This document shows positions 27,824 through 36,655 of a stretch of DNA of 64,000 nucleotides, one piece after another; within the stretch, counting starts at the first letter, position 1, and each line of letters starts with the position of its first letter. The notes beneath the pieces were generated by a model that made no database searches, was not told the DNA's origin, and was given only the letters and a program-made list of their open reading frames with translations. This stretch comes from Burkholderiaceae bacterium (GTDB lineage Bacteria > Pseudomonadota > Gammaproteobacteria > Burkholderiales > Burkholderiaceae_F), in NCBI GenBank assembly GCA_019236735.1, contig JAFAIM010000035.1, forward strand, positions 1 through 64,000, in the 5' to 3' direction. The translations under genes and the position numbers were made by a program.

Positions 27824-27857
27824 GCCTGTAACAGCCGTAGTATCGGCTGTTACAGGC
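27824..27857. terminator. perfect 14-base-pair hairpin between convergent genes
   Basis: GCCTGTAACAGCCG (27824-27837) and CGGCTGTTACAGGC (27844-27857) pair perfectly around a TAGTAT loop. It fills the 61-base gap between the ends of the phosphoesterase gene and moeA, touching the moeA stop codon. A bidirectional terminator is the simplest reading, although no T-run follows. Confidence 0.7.
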
Positions 27858-27858
27858 G

Positions 27859-29100
27859 CTACCCGTGCAACAGCGACAAGGCGATGCAGGCGAGCGGTTC
27901 GCCGATCGACAGCTGGGTCAGCGCTTCCGGAAGCTCGGCAAGCGCGTTGGTGTGAGTCAGTGACGTGAGTATGCCGGCGCCCTCTTTCGGGTAGCGCTGC
28001 GCGACTCCGCTTGCCTCGACGATGACCCGGATGTACTCGCGCCGCCCCAGCTTCTTGCGCAGGGAAAAACCGCTCTTGGCGAACAATCGCCGCGGCGGCT
28101 GATAGGTGGCACCCGCGAGCCGGTCCAGCAGCGGGCGGCCGATCAGCGAGAACGTGATCTGGGCCGCAACCGGGTTTCCGGGAACGCCCAGTAGCGGCGT
28201 GCCTCGCACCTGTCCCACCGCAACGGGTCGCCCGGGCTTGATCGCCACCTTCCAGAACGTCAGCTCGCCGATCGCCTCGATTGCGCTTCGCACATGATCG
28301 CCTTCTCCGGCGGAAACGCCACCTGAGGTGAGCACAAAGTCGGTGCGCGACGCCGCTTCGCGCAGCCGACTCTGCGTCAGTTCGGGATCGTCGGGCAGGA
28401 TTCCGCCATCGACGACCACCGCGCCCAAGCGAGTCAGCAGCGCGGTCAACATTGCGCGGTTGGCATCGTAGATCTGGCCGGGGGCCAGGCGCGCGGGGGG
28501 CTGCACCAGCTCGTCGCCGGTCGAAAACAGCGCCACCCGCAGCGGCGTTCGCACCGCGATGCGCTCCAACCCCAGTGCCGCGAGAAGTCCGACATCCGGC
28601 GGCATCAGACGCCGTCCGCGCTCCAATGCGCTTGCGCCCCGCGGTACATCCTCTCCGGCCATGCGGCAGTTGGCGCCTCGCCCGATACCCGGTCTCATCA
28701 GGACGCTGTCGCCGCGCTCCTCGCAATCCTCCTGCATCTGCACCGTGTCCGCCCCGGCGGGAAGCATCGCGCCGGTGAATACTCGCGCTGCTGCTCCCGG
28801 CTCGAGCGGCTGCGGTAAGTGTCCTGCAAATGTCTTGCCACGCACGGGCAACGGCGTCGGTCTGTCCGTCAGCAGGTCAGCGTGTCGCAGTGCGTAACCG
28901 TCAACTGCGGAATTGGCGAACGGTGGCAGATCGATCGGCGCGACGACGTCTTCGGCAAGCACGCGTCCGACCGCTTCGCGCAATGCGACAGTCTCGATGC
29001 CAGCGCGGCACTCGAAGGTCTCGGCGATCCGAGCCTGCACCTCCTCCAGAGGCAGGAGCTTCCCGCCCATTGCAAAACGGTCTTCGCTGAGCTGCGTCAT
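27859..29100 (-). CDS. moeA: molybdopterin molybdenumtransferase MoeA-like
   Basis: The protein has 413 residues from the ATG at 29100; no good ribosome site separates it from a GTG at 29124 or an ATG at 29070. Conserved parts are PPFANSAVDGYALR, IFTGAMLPAGADTVQMQED, STGDELV, YDANRAML, TSGGVSAGEGDHV and LLGVPGNPVAAQ, all MoeA signatures. The enzyme inserts metal into adenylylated pterin. The nearby tungsten enzyme and transporter genes suggest this copy may insert tungsten, as MoeA1/2 variants do in tungsten users; the sequence alone cannot tell. Confidence 0.9.
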   Translation of the reverse strand: MTQLSEDRFAMGGKLLPLEEVQARIAETFECRAGIETVALREAVGRVLAEDVVAPIDLPPFANSAVDGYALRHADLLTDRPTPLPVRGKTFAGHLPQPLEPGAAARVFTGAMLPAGADTVQMQEDCEERGDSVLMRPGIGRGANCRMAGEDVPRGASALERGRRLMPPDVGLLAALGLERIAVRTPLRVALFSTGDELVQPPARLAPGQIYDANRAMLTALLTRLGAVVVDGGILPDDPELTQSRLREAASRTDFVLTSGGVSAGEGDHVRSAIEAIGELTFWKVAIKPGRPVAVGQVRGTPLLGVPGNPVAAQITFSLIGRPLLDRLAGATYQPPRRLFAKSGFSLRKKLGRREYIRVIVEASGVAQRYPKEGAGILTSLTHTNALAELPEALTQLSIGEPLACIALSLLHG

Positions 29101-29146
29101 GGCAGGTACGATAGCGCGTTCCACGAAACCAACAGGGGGAGACTCG

Positions 29147-29650
29147 ATGAAGCGAATCGTGCTTTCTGCCGCGCGGTCTGCCGCGCTTTCTGCCGTCCTT
29201 GCGCTGGCTTGCCACGGCGCCTCGGCGCAGCTGCCGAACCCTTACGGGCTACCGATCAACCTGGAAGCCGCCAAGCGAATTGCGGATGCCGCGGTCGCCG
29301 ATGCGCAGAGGCGGGGATTCAGAATGGCGGTGGCGGTCACCGACCCCAACGGCGAACTCGTTTACTTCGAGAAGATGGATGCGACCCAGATCGCAAGCGT
29401 GCAGGTTTCGATACAAAAGGCCGTCTCGGCCACGATCTACAAGAGGCCGACGAAGAAGTTCCAGGATGTGTTGGCCGCCGGCGGCGATGGGCTCAGGGTT
29501 CTGCGCCTTGACCGTGCGATGCCGGTGGAAGGCGGCTTGCCACTGCTCGTCGACGGCAAGATCATCGGTGCCATCGGCTGCTCCGGCGACACTTCGGCGA
29601 ACGACGGTCTCGTCTGTCAGGCCGGAGCGGACGCTCTGAACCCGAGGTAG
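29147..29650 (+). CDS. exported GlcG/HbpS-like (DUF336) heme-degrading family protein
   Basis: The protein has 167 residues from the ATG at 29147, with AGGGGGA upstream. A signal peptide (RSAALSAVLALACHGASA) is followed by the DUF336 pattern LEAAKRIADAAVADAQRRGF, VAVTDPNGELVYFEKMD, SIQKAVSATIYKRPT, and GGLPLLVDGKIIGAIGCSG. Family members bind heme or cobalamin or act as adaptors. Its role here is unknown. It is divergent from moeA and convergent with the serine acetyltransferase gene. Confidence 0.85.
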   Translation: MKRIVLSAARSAALSAVLALACHGASAQLPNPYGLPINLEAAKRIADAAVADAQRRGFRMAVAVTDPNGELVYFEKMDATQIASVQVSIQKAVSATIYKRPTKKFQDVLAAGGDGLRVLRLDRAMPVEGGLPLLVDGKIIGAIGCSGDTSANDGLVCQAGADALNPR

Positions 29651-29695
29651 GAAAACGCCGGCAAATCGGCCCGCGCAGCAGCTTTGCAACAGCGT

Positions 29696-30667
29696 TCAGG
29701 ACTGCTGCTGCGACTGGGCCTGAGTGATCTGACTGCCCGGCGGCACGCTGCGAGTGAGCCACACGTTGCCGCCGATCGTCGAGCCCTTGCCGATCGTCAC
29801 GCGCCCTAAGATCGTGGCTCCGGCGTAGATCACGACGTCGTCCTCGACGATCGGATGGCGCGGGTTGCCCTTCTGCAGCTCGCCCTGCGGCCCGACCGCG
29901 AAGCTGCGTGCCCCCAGCGTGACTGCCTGATAGAGGCGAACCCGCTCGCCGATCACAGCGGTCTCGCCGATCACCACCCCGGTTCCGTGATCGATGAAGA
30001 AAGACGACCCGATCGTCGCACCGGGGTGAATGTCGATCCCGGTCTCCGAGTGCGCGATCTCGGAGAACATTCGCGCGACCATAGGCGCGCCGAGCTTGTA
30101 CAGCCGGTGTGCGATCCGATGGTGGATGATCGCGATCGCTCCCGGATAGCACAGCAGCACCTCGTCGACGCTGTGTGCCGCCGGATCGCCGCGGTAGGCA
30201 GCCTCGACGTCCTTGTCCAGCTCGGCCCGGACCTCTGGTAGCTGTGCAGCCAGGCTCTGAACGATCTGCACCGCCTTGCGATCGGCACTCCCGGGCTGCT
30301 CGCCCGAAGGAGCCCCGGCGCCGCGCAACTCGAGCTTCACCTGCTCGAGCAGCTCGTTCAGCGCGTCCTCGATCGTGTGCCCGATATAGAAATCTTCGCC
30401 TTCCTGCCGCAAGTTCGACGGCCCGAGCCGCATCGGGAACAGTGCCCCGCGAAATCGCTGAGCGACCCTTCGCAATGCCTCGGGCGACGGAAACTCGCGG
30501 CCCTGGCCCTCGCGCGGACGGTGGTGGGCATCTCGCCAGCCGCGCCGCAACGCGCGCAACTGCGCGACGATCTGTTCGACATTCCAGTGGGGCACGGGGT
30601 CCGCGCACGGCTCGTTGCCTGCGGGTTCCTGCGCCGTCCGATTTCCTTTCCTGTCCGGAGCGTTCAC
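29696..30667 (-). CDS. cysE: serine O-acetyltransferase
   Basis: The protein has 323 residues from the GTG at 30667, fixed by AGGAGG seven bases upstream; the frame continues open but only over the neighbouring gene. It makes O-acetylserine for cysteine synthesis. The C-terminal left-handed beta helix with hexapeptide repeats shows IDIHPGATIGSSFFIDHGTGVVIGETAVIG and VEDDVVIYAGATILGRVTIG. The His and Asp of HSETGIDIHP and DHGTG are the usual catalytic residues. The long N-terminal helical part (about 150 residues) resembles the EpsC-like long form. Confidence 0.88.
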   Translation of the reverse strand: MNAPDRKGNRTAQEPAGNEPCADPVPHWNVEQIVAQLRALRRGWRDAHHRPREGQGREFPSPEALRRVAQRFRGALFPMRLGPSNLRQEGEDFYIGHTIEDALNELLEQVKLELRGAGAPSGEQPGSADRKAVQIVQSLAAQLPEVRAELDKDVEAAYRGDPAAHSVDEVLLCYPGAIAIIHHRIAHRLYKLGAPMVARMFSEIAHSETGIDIHPGATIGSSFFIDHGTGVVIGETAVIGERVRLYQAVTLGARSFAVGPQGELQKGNPRHPIVEDDVVIYAGATILGRVTIGKGSTIGGNVWLTRSVPPGSQITQAQSQQQS

Positions 30668-30770
30668 GGTCGACCTCCTGGCTCCACCAGCGCGGAGCGG
30701 TCCAGCAGTCACGATCGTATCAGCGCTGCCGCATCGCGCAAATTCGGCCAGTGGCCCTCCTGCGGCTGCA

Positions 30771-33700
30771 CTATTTAAGCGAGAACTCCACCCGTCCGCC
30801 CTTGCCGGCAGTCTTGCTCTGGTCGGCAGCCCCCGCATCGTTTCCGACCTTGGTAGCGACCAGGAACAAGCGCTGTTCCGGAACCTGCCCGGTGGTTTGC
30901 AGCCACCGCTTGACGGCCTGAGAGCGACGGTCGCCCAGAGCAACCAGTTCGTCATCGGGGACTGCGATTCCCGCAAGCAGCCCCTTTTCAACCGCAGCCG
31001 GGTCGGGCGGCTGTCCATTGCCTGCGGCCCCGCCTGCGGTCTTGTCCTGCGGCGGGGCTTTGGGTGCCTGGGCCGGCTGTGGCGGCTTCTCCTGCCCCGC
31101 AAGCTGCTGCTGGTACAGCCTCGCCAGCAGCGCCGGGCGTTCCTCCGGCGCGACCGTGACGGTGTCCACTGTCGCCGCCTCGCCTTTGGCGACAAGGTCC
31201 TTGACTTTCAGCGTTCGCAACTGGCGATCGAGGTCGCGCTGCTGCAAACCCTCGCGGTCACTCTGGGGATCGACGTGGGAGTCGATCTGCAGCGTCAGGC
31301 CCGGCCGTTCGGTCAGAGCCTTGGCAAGGCCCTTCAGCCGCGTCTGGCCGACCGCCGGAATCTCGGCACTGCCTGGGTCGCAATCGATAAACGACAGCTC
31401 CTCGCCGCCCCCGAACAGGCTGCCCAGAAGCGCGAACGGCGCGGTGACGGCTTTGGTCACCAGATTGACGAGCACCTTGACGATCACGGCGCCCACCGAA
31501 AACTTCGGGTCATCGAGCGAACCGCCGATCGGCAAATCGAGGTCGATCACGCCATTGCGATCCTTCAGCAGCGACACTGCCAGCCGAACCGGTAGCGAGA
31601 TGGCCGAGGGGCTGTCGACCTTTTCGCCGAAGGTCAACTGGTCCAGCACAAGGCGGTTTTGCGCGTTCAACTGTCGGTGCTCGAGCTTGTATGCGACGTC
31701 GAACGAGAGCTTGCCGCGTTCGATCACATAGCCGACGTACTTGCCCGAATAGGGGGAAAGTGGAGCCAGTTCCATCCCGTGGACCCCCGCCTTCACGTCC
31801 AGGGAGGGGTCGGCAGCGAGCGGGTTCAACTGGCCGCCGATGGTCAGCGGCGCGTCGTTGACCTCTCCGTGGAGGTCGACGGTTGCGCTCGAATCGGCAC
31901 TCGAAGACAAACCGGTCACGGTTCCCGAAAGATCGACCAGATTCGCGGTGTAGTTCGGTTTGATGAAGTTGTCGGTGAATCGCACGCGACCTGCCTGCAG
32001 CGCGACCTCGCCGATCTTGATCGGCACCGGAGCCGACGCCGCCGCAGCGGTCGCATGTTGCGGCTTGGCAGCAGGCGCAGCGGCGGACTGCGGCTCCTCC
32101 GCCGCGGCCTGTGGCTGCTCCGCCGCAGTCTGTGGCTGCTCCGAGGTCACGCTGCGCTGCTCCCCTCCGGACCGCGCGATGTCCTGCAGGTTGATTCTCC
32201 CGGTTGGATCGACGATCACGCGCGCGTAAAAGTCGTTCAACGCGATCTGGCCAACTTCGACCGAAAGAGGTGCGAGCTGCACCGATACGCCACGCAGCGA
32301 CAGCAGCTTCCAGTTCACAAAGTCGTTGCCGTTCACTTTGTCGATTGTCGCCACCGGGCCGAGAGCGAAATCGCCGCGGAAACCACCTCGAACGGCGCCA
32401 TCAGAGCTTCGATCCAGCAAAAACTTGCCACGCGTCGTCAGTTCGGCACGCGTCACCAGCACGTTCACCGCCTCCGTGAAATACGGCTGTAGCGCCAGCA
32501 GATCGACGCTGTTCAGATCCAGCGCGAGATCCGCGTGCAACGGTTCCAGGCCGAGCGCTCCGCCGACCGAAAGTGCGCCACCGCGGTTCACGCCTGCCTT
32601 CAGCTTGATGCTGCCGAGCGGGCCGCCGGAGGCGCTCGAGAGGTTCTCCGCATCGAACGTGATCGCTGTGACGTTCGTAATCGCGGGCTGGGGCAGGCCA
32701 CGGCTTTCGATGCGCGCCTGCCAGTTGTGAACCGCGATCGTCCCGGCAGATACGCTCCAAGGCGCAGGTGCTTGCTCGGGGGACTTCGTCTTCGCCGGTA
32801 CCGGCGCTTCTGCGGCCTTCTGAGGCGCAGTCGAGGTTGCACCGCCCGCTGGCAGCGCCTTGGCGGTGCCGCCCTGCAGCACGCGCAGCTGCGCGCTATC
32901 GGATTCGATCTGCCCGATTTGTACCCGTTTGGACTGCGGATCGAGCGCGACATCCGAAACGCGCAAGCCGAACTGTTCGATGGCCGCTTCCAGCGGCTTA
33001 GCGGGGTTGTGATCGCTGAAACGCACGGCCACATTTTCCAGCTCGAACTTGCCGAGCGTGACGTGCATTGCGGGACTCGCCGCGGCAGCGTCTTTCGGGG
33101 CGGCGGCAGACGCTGCTTCCTGGGCAGCTGCAACCGGTACCGGCGCAGGCGGCGCAAGCATCTCCAGGTTGAGCGCACCGCGCGCGTCCTTGACCACGTT
33201 CAGCTCCAGACCGGTGATCAAGATGCTCGCAACGTCGACCCGCCCGGCGAGCGGCTCGGTCTTTCCAAGCTCGATCACGAGCTGAGGCAACGACAGGATC
33301 GGCTCGCCCTCGAGCGAGGCGATCCGCAAAGACTTGAGCGCGACCTTGCCGCTCAGAATCACCGCGGCAGGACCCTTTTCAGGCTGCCGGAAGGTCGCCT
33401 GCAGATTCAAGTCCAGCTTGGCGTCGGACAGCCGAAAACGCGGCTCAAACGGCAAATACGCGAGGTAGCGCGGGACGTTGACTCCCTGCAGAGCAAGTTC
33501 GACCACCGCCTCGCGCGTCGAGGCAAACGGCAATGCCTTGCCCTGGATCGCGATCGGAGCGCCATCGATCGTGGCGCTCAAATGCGGTTCGACAAACACT
33601 TTCTCCTGCGACGGCAGCGAGGACACGAAGGGGATGCCGAGCGCCAAGTCGCTCACGACGTCGCGGGACTGCGCAGGCTGGTCGTCGAACTCCAAGCGGC

Positions 33701-34211
33701 CGCCGTCGACTTGGATGTTGAAGACGGCAAAGCGCGGTCCGCCGCCCGGCTTTGCCGCGGGAGGCGGTTTCGGGCCGGGCGGTGCCGCTTGCAACGCGGC
33801 AACGATGTCGTCCGTGCTGTAGCGGTTCGGGCCGGTGCGCGCCAGGTGCATGAACGGGTCGACAAGATGGACCTCACTCACAACCGGCGCCAGGTGCCAG
33901 AGCGAGGACGCCGACACCCGCAACTGCAGTTCGCCGAACGACGCGAAGATGGCTTTGCCGTCCGCCTCGTACATTTTGGCGCCGTGAATCGAGAGCGCCA
34001 ATGCAAATGGACGCACCTGGACGCGCTCGATCGTGAAATTCCGATGCAGCGCTTTCGTGACCGCTTTCTGCGCCTGCGACTGGATGATTCCCGGCAACAC
34101 CAAGTACCCGAACAGGCCATACAGCACGACGAGGGCCAGCACGGTCAAAGCGGTCCGCCGTACCCAGCGGTGTTGAACGCTTCTTAGTAATTTTTCGACA
34201 GCGGCGTTCAT
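30771..34211 (-). CDS. giant DUF748/AsmA-like envelope protein
   Basis: The protein has 1146 residues from the ATG at 34211, with GGGGAGGGG upstream. A single N-terminal membrane helix (TALTVLALVVLYGLFGYLVLPGII) anchors a long AsmA-like/DUF748 body of beta-strands on the periplasmic side, with NFTIERVQVRPFALALSIHGAK near the start and SPYSGKYVGYVIERGKLSFD in the later repeat. Two Ala/Pro/Gln-rich linkers (about 375-400 and 690-735) separate lobes. The C-terminus has an OmpA-like region (LTLQIDSHVDPQSDREGL, RSQAVKRWLQ). Such proteins are thought to bridge membranes for lipid transport. It is divergent from lldD. Confidence 0.85.
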   Translation of the reverse strand: MNAAVEKLLRSVQHRWVRRTALTVLALVVLYGLFGYLVLPGIIQSQAQKAVTKALHRNFTIERVQVRPFALALSIHGAKMYEADGKAIFASFGELQLRVSASSLWHLAPVVSEVHLVDPFMHLARTGPNRYSTDDIVAALQAAPPGPKPPPAAKPGGGPRFAVFNIQVDGGRLEFDDQPAQSRDVVSDLALGIPFVSSLPSQEKVFVEPHLSATIDGAPIAIQGKALPFASTREAVVELALQGVNVPRYLAYLPFEPRFRLSDAKLDLNLQATFRQPEKGPAAVILSGKVALKSLRIASLEGEPILSLPQLVIELGKTEPLAGRVDVASILITGLELNVVKDARGALNLEMLAPPAPVPVAAAQEAASAAAPKDAAAASPAMHVTLGKFELENVAVRFSDHNPAKPLEAAIEQFGLRVSDVALDPQSKRVQIGQIESDSAQLRVLQGGTAKALPAGGATSTAPQKAAEAPVPAKTKSPEQAPAPWSVSAGTIAVHNWQARIESRGLPQPAITNVTAITFDAENLSSASGGPLGSIKLKAGVNRGGALSVGGALGLEPLHADLALDLNSVDLLALQPYFTEAVNVLVTRAELTTRGKFLLDRSSDGAVRGGFRGDFALGPVATIDKVNGNDFVNWKLLSLRGVSVQLAPLSVEVGQIALNDFYARVIVDPTGRINLQDIARSGGEQRSVTSEQPQTAAEQPQAAAEEPQSAAAPAAKPQHATAAAASAPVPIKIGEVALQAGRVRFTDNFIKPNYTANLVDLSGTVTGLSSSADSSATVDLHGEVNDAPLTIGGQLNPLAADPSLDVKAGVHGMELAPLSPYSGKYVGYVIERGKLSFDVAYKLEHRQLNAQNRLVLDQLTFGEKVDSPSAISLPVRLAVSLLKDRNGVIDLDLPIGGSLDDPKFSVGAVIVKVLVNLVTKAVTAPFALLGSLFGGGEELSFIDCDPGSAEIPAVGQTRLKGLAKALTERPGLTLQIDSHVDPQSDREGLQQRDLDRQLRTLKVKDLVAKGEAATVDTVTVAPEERPALLARLYQQQLAGQEKPPQPAQAPKAPPQDKTAGGAAGNGQPPDPAAVEKGLLAGIAVPDDELVALGDRRSQAVKRWLQTTGQVPEQRLFLVATKVGNDAGAADQSKTAGKGGRVEFSLK

Positions 34212-34288
34212 GACGCGCCCCTCCCCACCTGCCACGATACACACCTGGCGACAGCGGTGGCGTAGCATCAGGGCGGAGGAGCGCTCGT

Positions 34289-35446
34289 ATGACCGTAATC
34301 ACCTGCGTCGAGGATCTTCGCCGCCTGGCGAAGCGCCGCGTGCCGCGGATGTTCTACGACTACGCCGACTCCGGGTCCTGGACCGAAACGACCTACCGCG
34401 CCAACGAGTCCGCTTTCGCCGGTATCCAGCTGCGCCAGCGAGTAGCCATCGACGTTCAGGCTCGCAGTCTGCGAACGAAAATGGCCGGCCAGGATGTTTC
34501 GATGCCCGTTGCGCTCGCGCCGACCGGAATGACGGGGATGCAATTCGCCGACGGCGAGATCCTGGCCGCGCGCGCAGCCGAACGGTGCGGAGTCCCGTTC
34601 ACCCTCTCGACGATGAGCATCTGCTCAATCGAGGATGTCGCGGCACATACGAAAGCACCGTTCTGGTTCCAGCTGTATGTGATGCGCGACCGCGATTTCA
34701 TTGCTCGCTTGATCGACCGCGCACGCGCTGCGCGCTGCTCGGCGCTGATGCTGACGCTGGATCTGCAGATCCTCGGGCAGCGGCACAAGGACCTGAAAAA
34801 TGGCTTGTCCGCGCCGCCCAAGCCGACGCTTGCCAATTTGCTGAACCTGGCGATAAAGCCGCGCTGGTGCCTGGCGATGCTTGGCACGCCGCGCCGCCAG
34901 TTCGGCAACATCGTCGGCCACGTCACCGGCGTCAGCGACATGAGTTCGCTGTCGGCATGGACAGCGCAGCAATTCGACCCGCGATTGGGCTGGGAAGACG
35001 TCGCCTGGATCAAAGACCGCTGGGGCGGCAAACTGATCCTGAAAGGGATCATGGATCCGGAGGACGCGCGGCGGGCGGTCGCAAGCGGCGCCGACGCGCT
35101 GATCGTGTCCAACCACGGCGGCCGACAGCTCGACGGTGCACCCAGTTCGATCGAAGCCTTGCCTCCGATCGTCGAGGCGGTAGGCTCGCAGATCGAGGTC
35201 TGGATGGATGGAGGCATCCGCTCGGGGCAGGACGTGCTCAAGGCGATCGCCCTCGGCGCTCGCGGCACGCTTATCGGACGGGCCTTCCTCTACGGTCTCG
35301 GTGCGATGGGTGAGGCGGGTGTTACCCGCTGCCTGGAAATGATCCGCAACGAGCTGGATCTGACGATGGCCTTCTGTGGCCGCACCGACATCCACAAAGT
35401 CGATCGCTCGATCTTGTGGCAGCGAGGCAATCCGCGCCACGCTTGA
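34289..35446 (+). CDS. lldD: FMN-dependent alpha-hydroxy-acid dehydrogenase (L-lactate dehydrogenase type)
   Basis: The protein has 385 residues with the complete FMN-dependent TIM barrel of the LldD/glycolate oxidase family: PRMFYDYADSGSWTE at the start, PVALAPTGMTGM, FWFQLYVMRDRDF, and the active-site segment VSNHGGRQLDGAPSS with catalytic His at 276. MDGGIRSGQDVLKA and GARGTLIGRAFLYG bind the FMN phosphate. It oxidises L-lactate or a related 2-hydroxy acid, passing electrons to the respiratory chain. GGAGGAG is found before the ATG. Confidence 0.92.
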   Translation: MTVITCVEDLRRLAKRRVPRMFYDYADSGSWTETTYRANESAFAGIQLRQRVAIDVQARSLRTKMAGQDVSMPVALAPTGMTGMQFADGEILAARAAERCGVPFTLSTMSICSIEDVAAHTKAPFWFQLYVMRDRDFIARLIDRARAARCSALMLTLDLQILGQRHKDLKNGLSAPPKPTLANLLNLAIKPRWCLAMLGTPRRQFGNIVGHVTGVSDMSSLSAWTAQQFDPRLGWEDVAWIKDRWGGKLILKGIMDPEDARRAVASGADALIVSNHGGRQLDGAPSSIEALPPIVEAVGSQIEVWMDGGIRSGQDVLKAIALGARGTLIGRAFLYGLGAMGEAGVTRCLEMIRNELDLTMAFCGRTDIHKVDRSILWQRGNPRHA

Positions 35447-35509
35447 GGAATTCGGACGACAGGCCGACTATCATTCGCCTCCCGTTCCGTTTGTCGAGGG
35501 AGGTTTGCA

Positions 35510-36601
35510 ATGAGGTTTGCGCGCTGGCCCGCGTGTTTGCTTTCCTTGGTGTGGACACTGCTGTTGCTGGCAGCTGCGCCCGCCCGCAGCGCATCCGCCG
35601 AGGCATTCGCCTACGTCACCAATCAGGGCGACGGGGTCAGCGTGATCGATCTGGCAACGCTGAAGGTCGCGCGAACCATCGATGTCGGCAGAGACCCTCG
35701 CGGCTTAGGGATCACGCCGGACGGGCACTACCTGGTGACCGCGAACCAGGCCGATGCCAACGTGAGCGTGGTGGACATCGCGACCGGAAAGACACTGCAT
35801 CGGATTGCGGTCGGAAAGAACGCGGAGTTCGTGCGAATCGGGCCCGATGGACGCTTCGCATACGTGACATACGAGCCCAGTTCGACGGGTAAACCGCCTG
35901 GGAAGGGCGAAGGCGACAAAAGCGCAGGCGGCAAGTCTGCAGAAGCCAATGAGGAGGAAAAGCCGGCTGAGATCGCCGTCATCGACCTGTCAAAATCCGA
36001 GGTCGCAGCGCGCTTGCCGGCCTCGCCCGAAACGGAAGGGATGGACTTTTCGCTCGACGGGCACGAGCTGGTTGTTGCGAACGAGGGCGACAACACGGTT
36101 GCGGTATACGACCTGCACTCCGGGCGCGTGATCAAGCGAATCGACGTGTCGAGCTACGGCGGTAACCGGCCGCGTGGAGTCAAGCGTTCGCCCGACGGCA
36201 CCCAATTCCTGGTGACGCTGGAGAACTCGGACAATTTTCTTGTCCTCGATTCGCACTACGAGGTGCTGAAGACCATCGCCACCGGCAAGGGACCGTACGG
36301 GGTCGCGTTCGGTCCGGATGGCGCCACCGTCTGGATCGCGGCGGCGCGCTCGCAGAAGCTCGAGGTGTTGGACGCGAAAAGCTTCGCGCCGCTGGCGTCG
36401 ATCCCGGTCGGCAAGCGCTGCTGGCACTTCAGCTTCTCGCCGGACGGCGCCAAGGCACTGGTAGCCTGCGGCCGCTCCGATGACGTCGTCGTCGTCGACG
36501 TGGCCAAGCGCGAGCCGATCACAACACTGACCGGGTTTCACGAGCCGTGGGGGATCGTGACCTACCCGCAATCCAGCGGAAGCCTAGAGACACCCCACTA
36601 A
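35510..36601 (+). CDS. YVTN-type beta-propeller exported protein
   Basis: The protein has 363 residues; GGGAGG precedes the ATG. The signal peptide (CLLSLVWTLLLLAAAPARS) is followed by AFAYVTNQGDGVSVIDLATLKV and repeated blades of the type TPDGHYLVTANQADANVSVVDI, SLDGHELVVANEGDNTVAVYDL and SPDGAKALVACGRSDDVVVVDV. A Gly/Lys/Glu-rich insert interrupts one blade (about residues 125-148). This matches propellers often linked to PQQ-dependent catabolism. The partner is unknown; it is 63 bases downstream of lldD and may share its transcript. The stop codon lies inside a tandem repeat. Confidence 0.82.
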   Translation: MRFARWPACLLSLVWTLLLLAAAPARSASAEAFAYVTNQGDGVSVIDLATLKVARTIDVGRDPRGLGITPDGHYLVTANQADANVSVVDIATGKTLHRIAVGKNAEFVRIGPDGRFAYVTYEPSSTGKPPGKGEGDKSAGGKSAEANEEEKPAEIAVIDLSKSEVAARLPASPETEGMDFSLDGHELVVANEGDNTVAVYDLHSGRVIKRIDVSSYGGNRPRGVKRSPDGTQFLVTLENSDNFLVLDSHYEVLKTIATGKGPYGVAFGPDGATVWIAAARSQKLEVLDAKSFAPLASIPVGKRCWHFSFSPDGAKALVACGRSDDVVVVDVAKREPITTLTGFHEPWGIVTYPQSSGSLETPH

Positions 36602-36638
36602 CGACACCCCACTAACGCCTCACTAACGCCCCGCTAAC
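36589..36638. repeat. tandem repeat at the 3' end of the YVTN gene
   Basis: GACACCCCACTAAC occurs twice in perfect tandem (36589-36602 and 36603-36616), followed by two shorter variants, GCCTCACTAAC and GCCCCGCTAAC (to 36638). The stop codon TAA of the propeller gene is in the first unit. The repeat occupies the gap to the convergent YyaL gene. Confidence 0.85.
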
Positions 36639-36655
36639 CCCGCACGAGCACCGCG

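Noticed and set aside
32535-34187. 550-codon open frame antisense to the DUF748 gene
   Set aside because: The composition is Arg/Gln/Asp-rich without domains; the opposite strand has a coherent 1146-residue protein.
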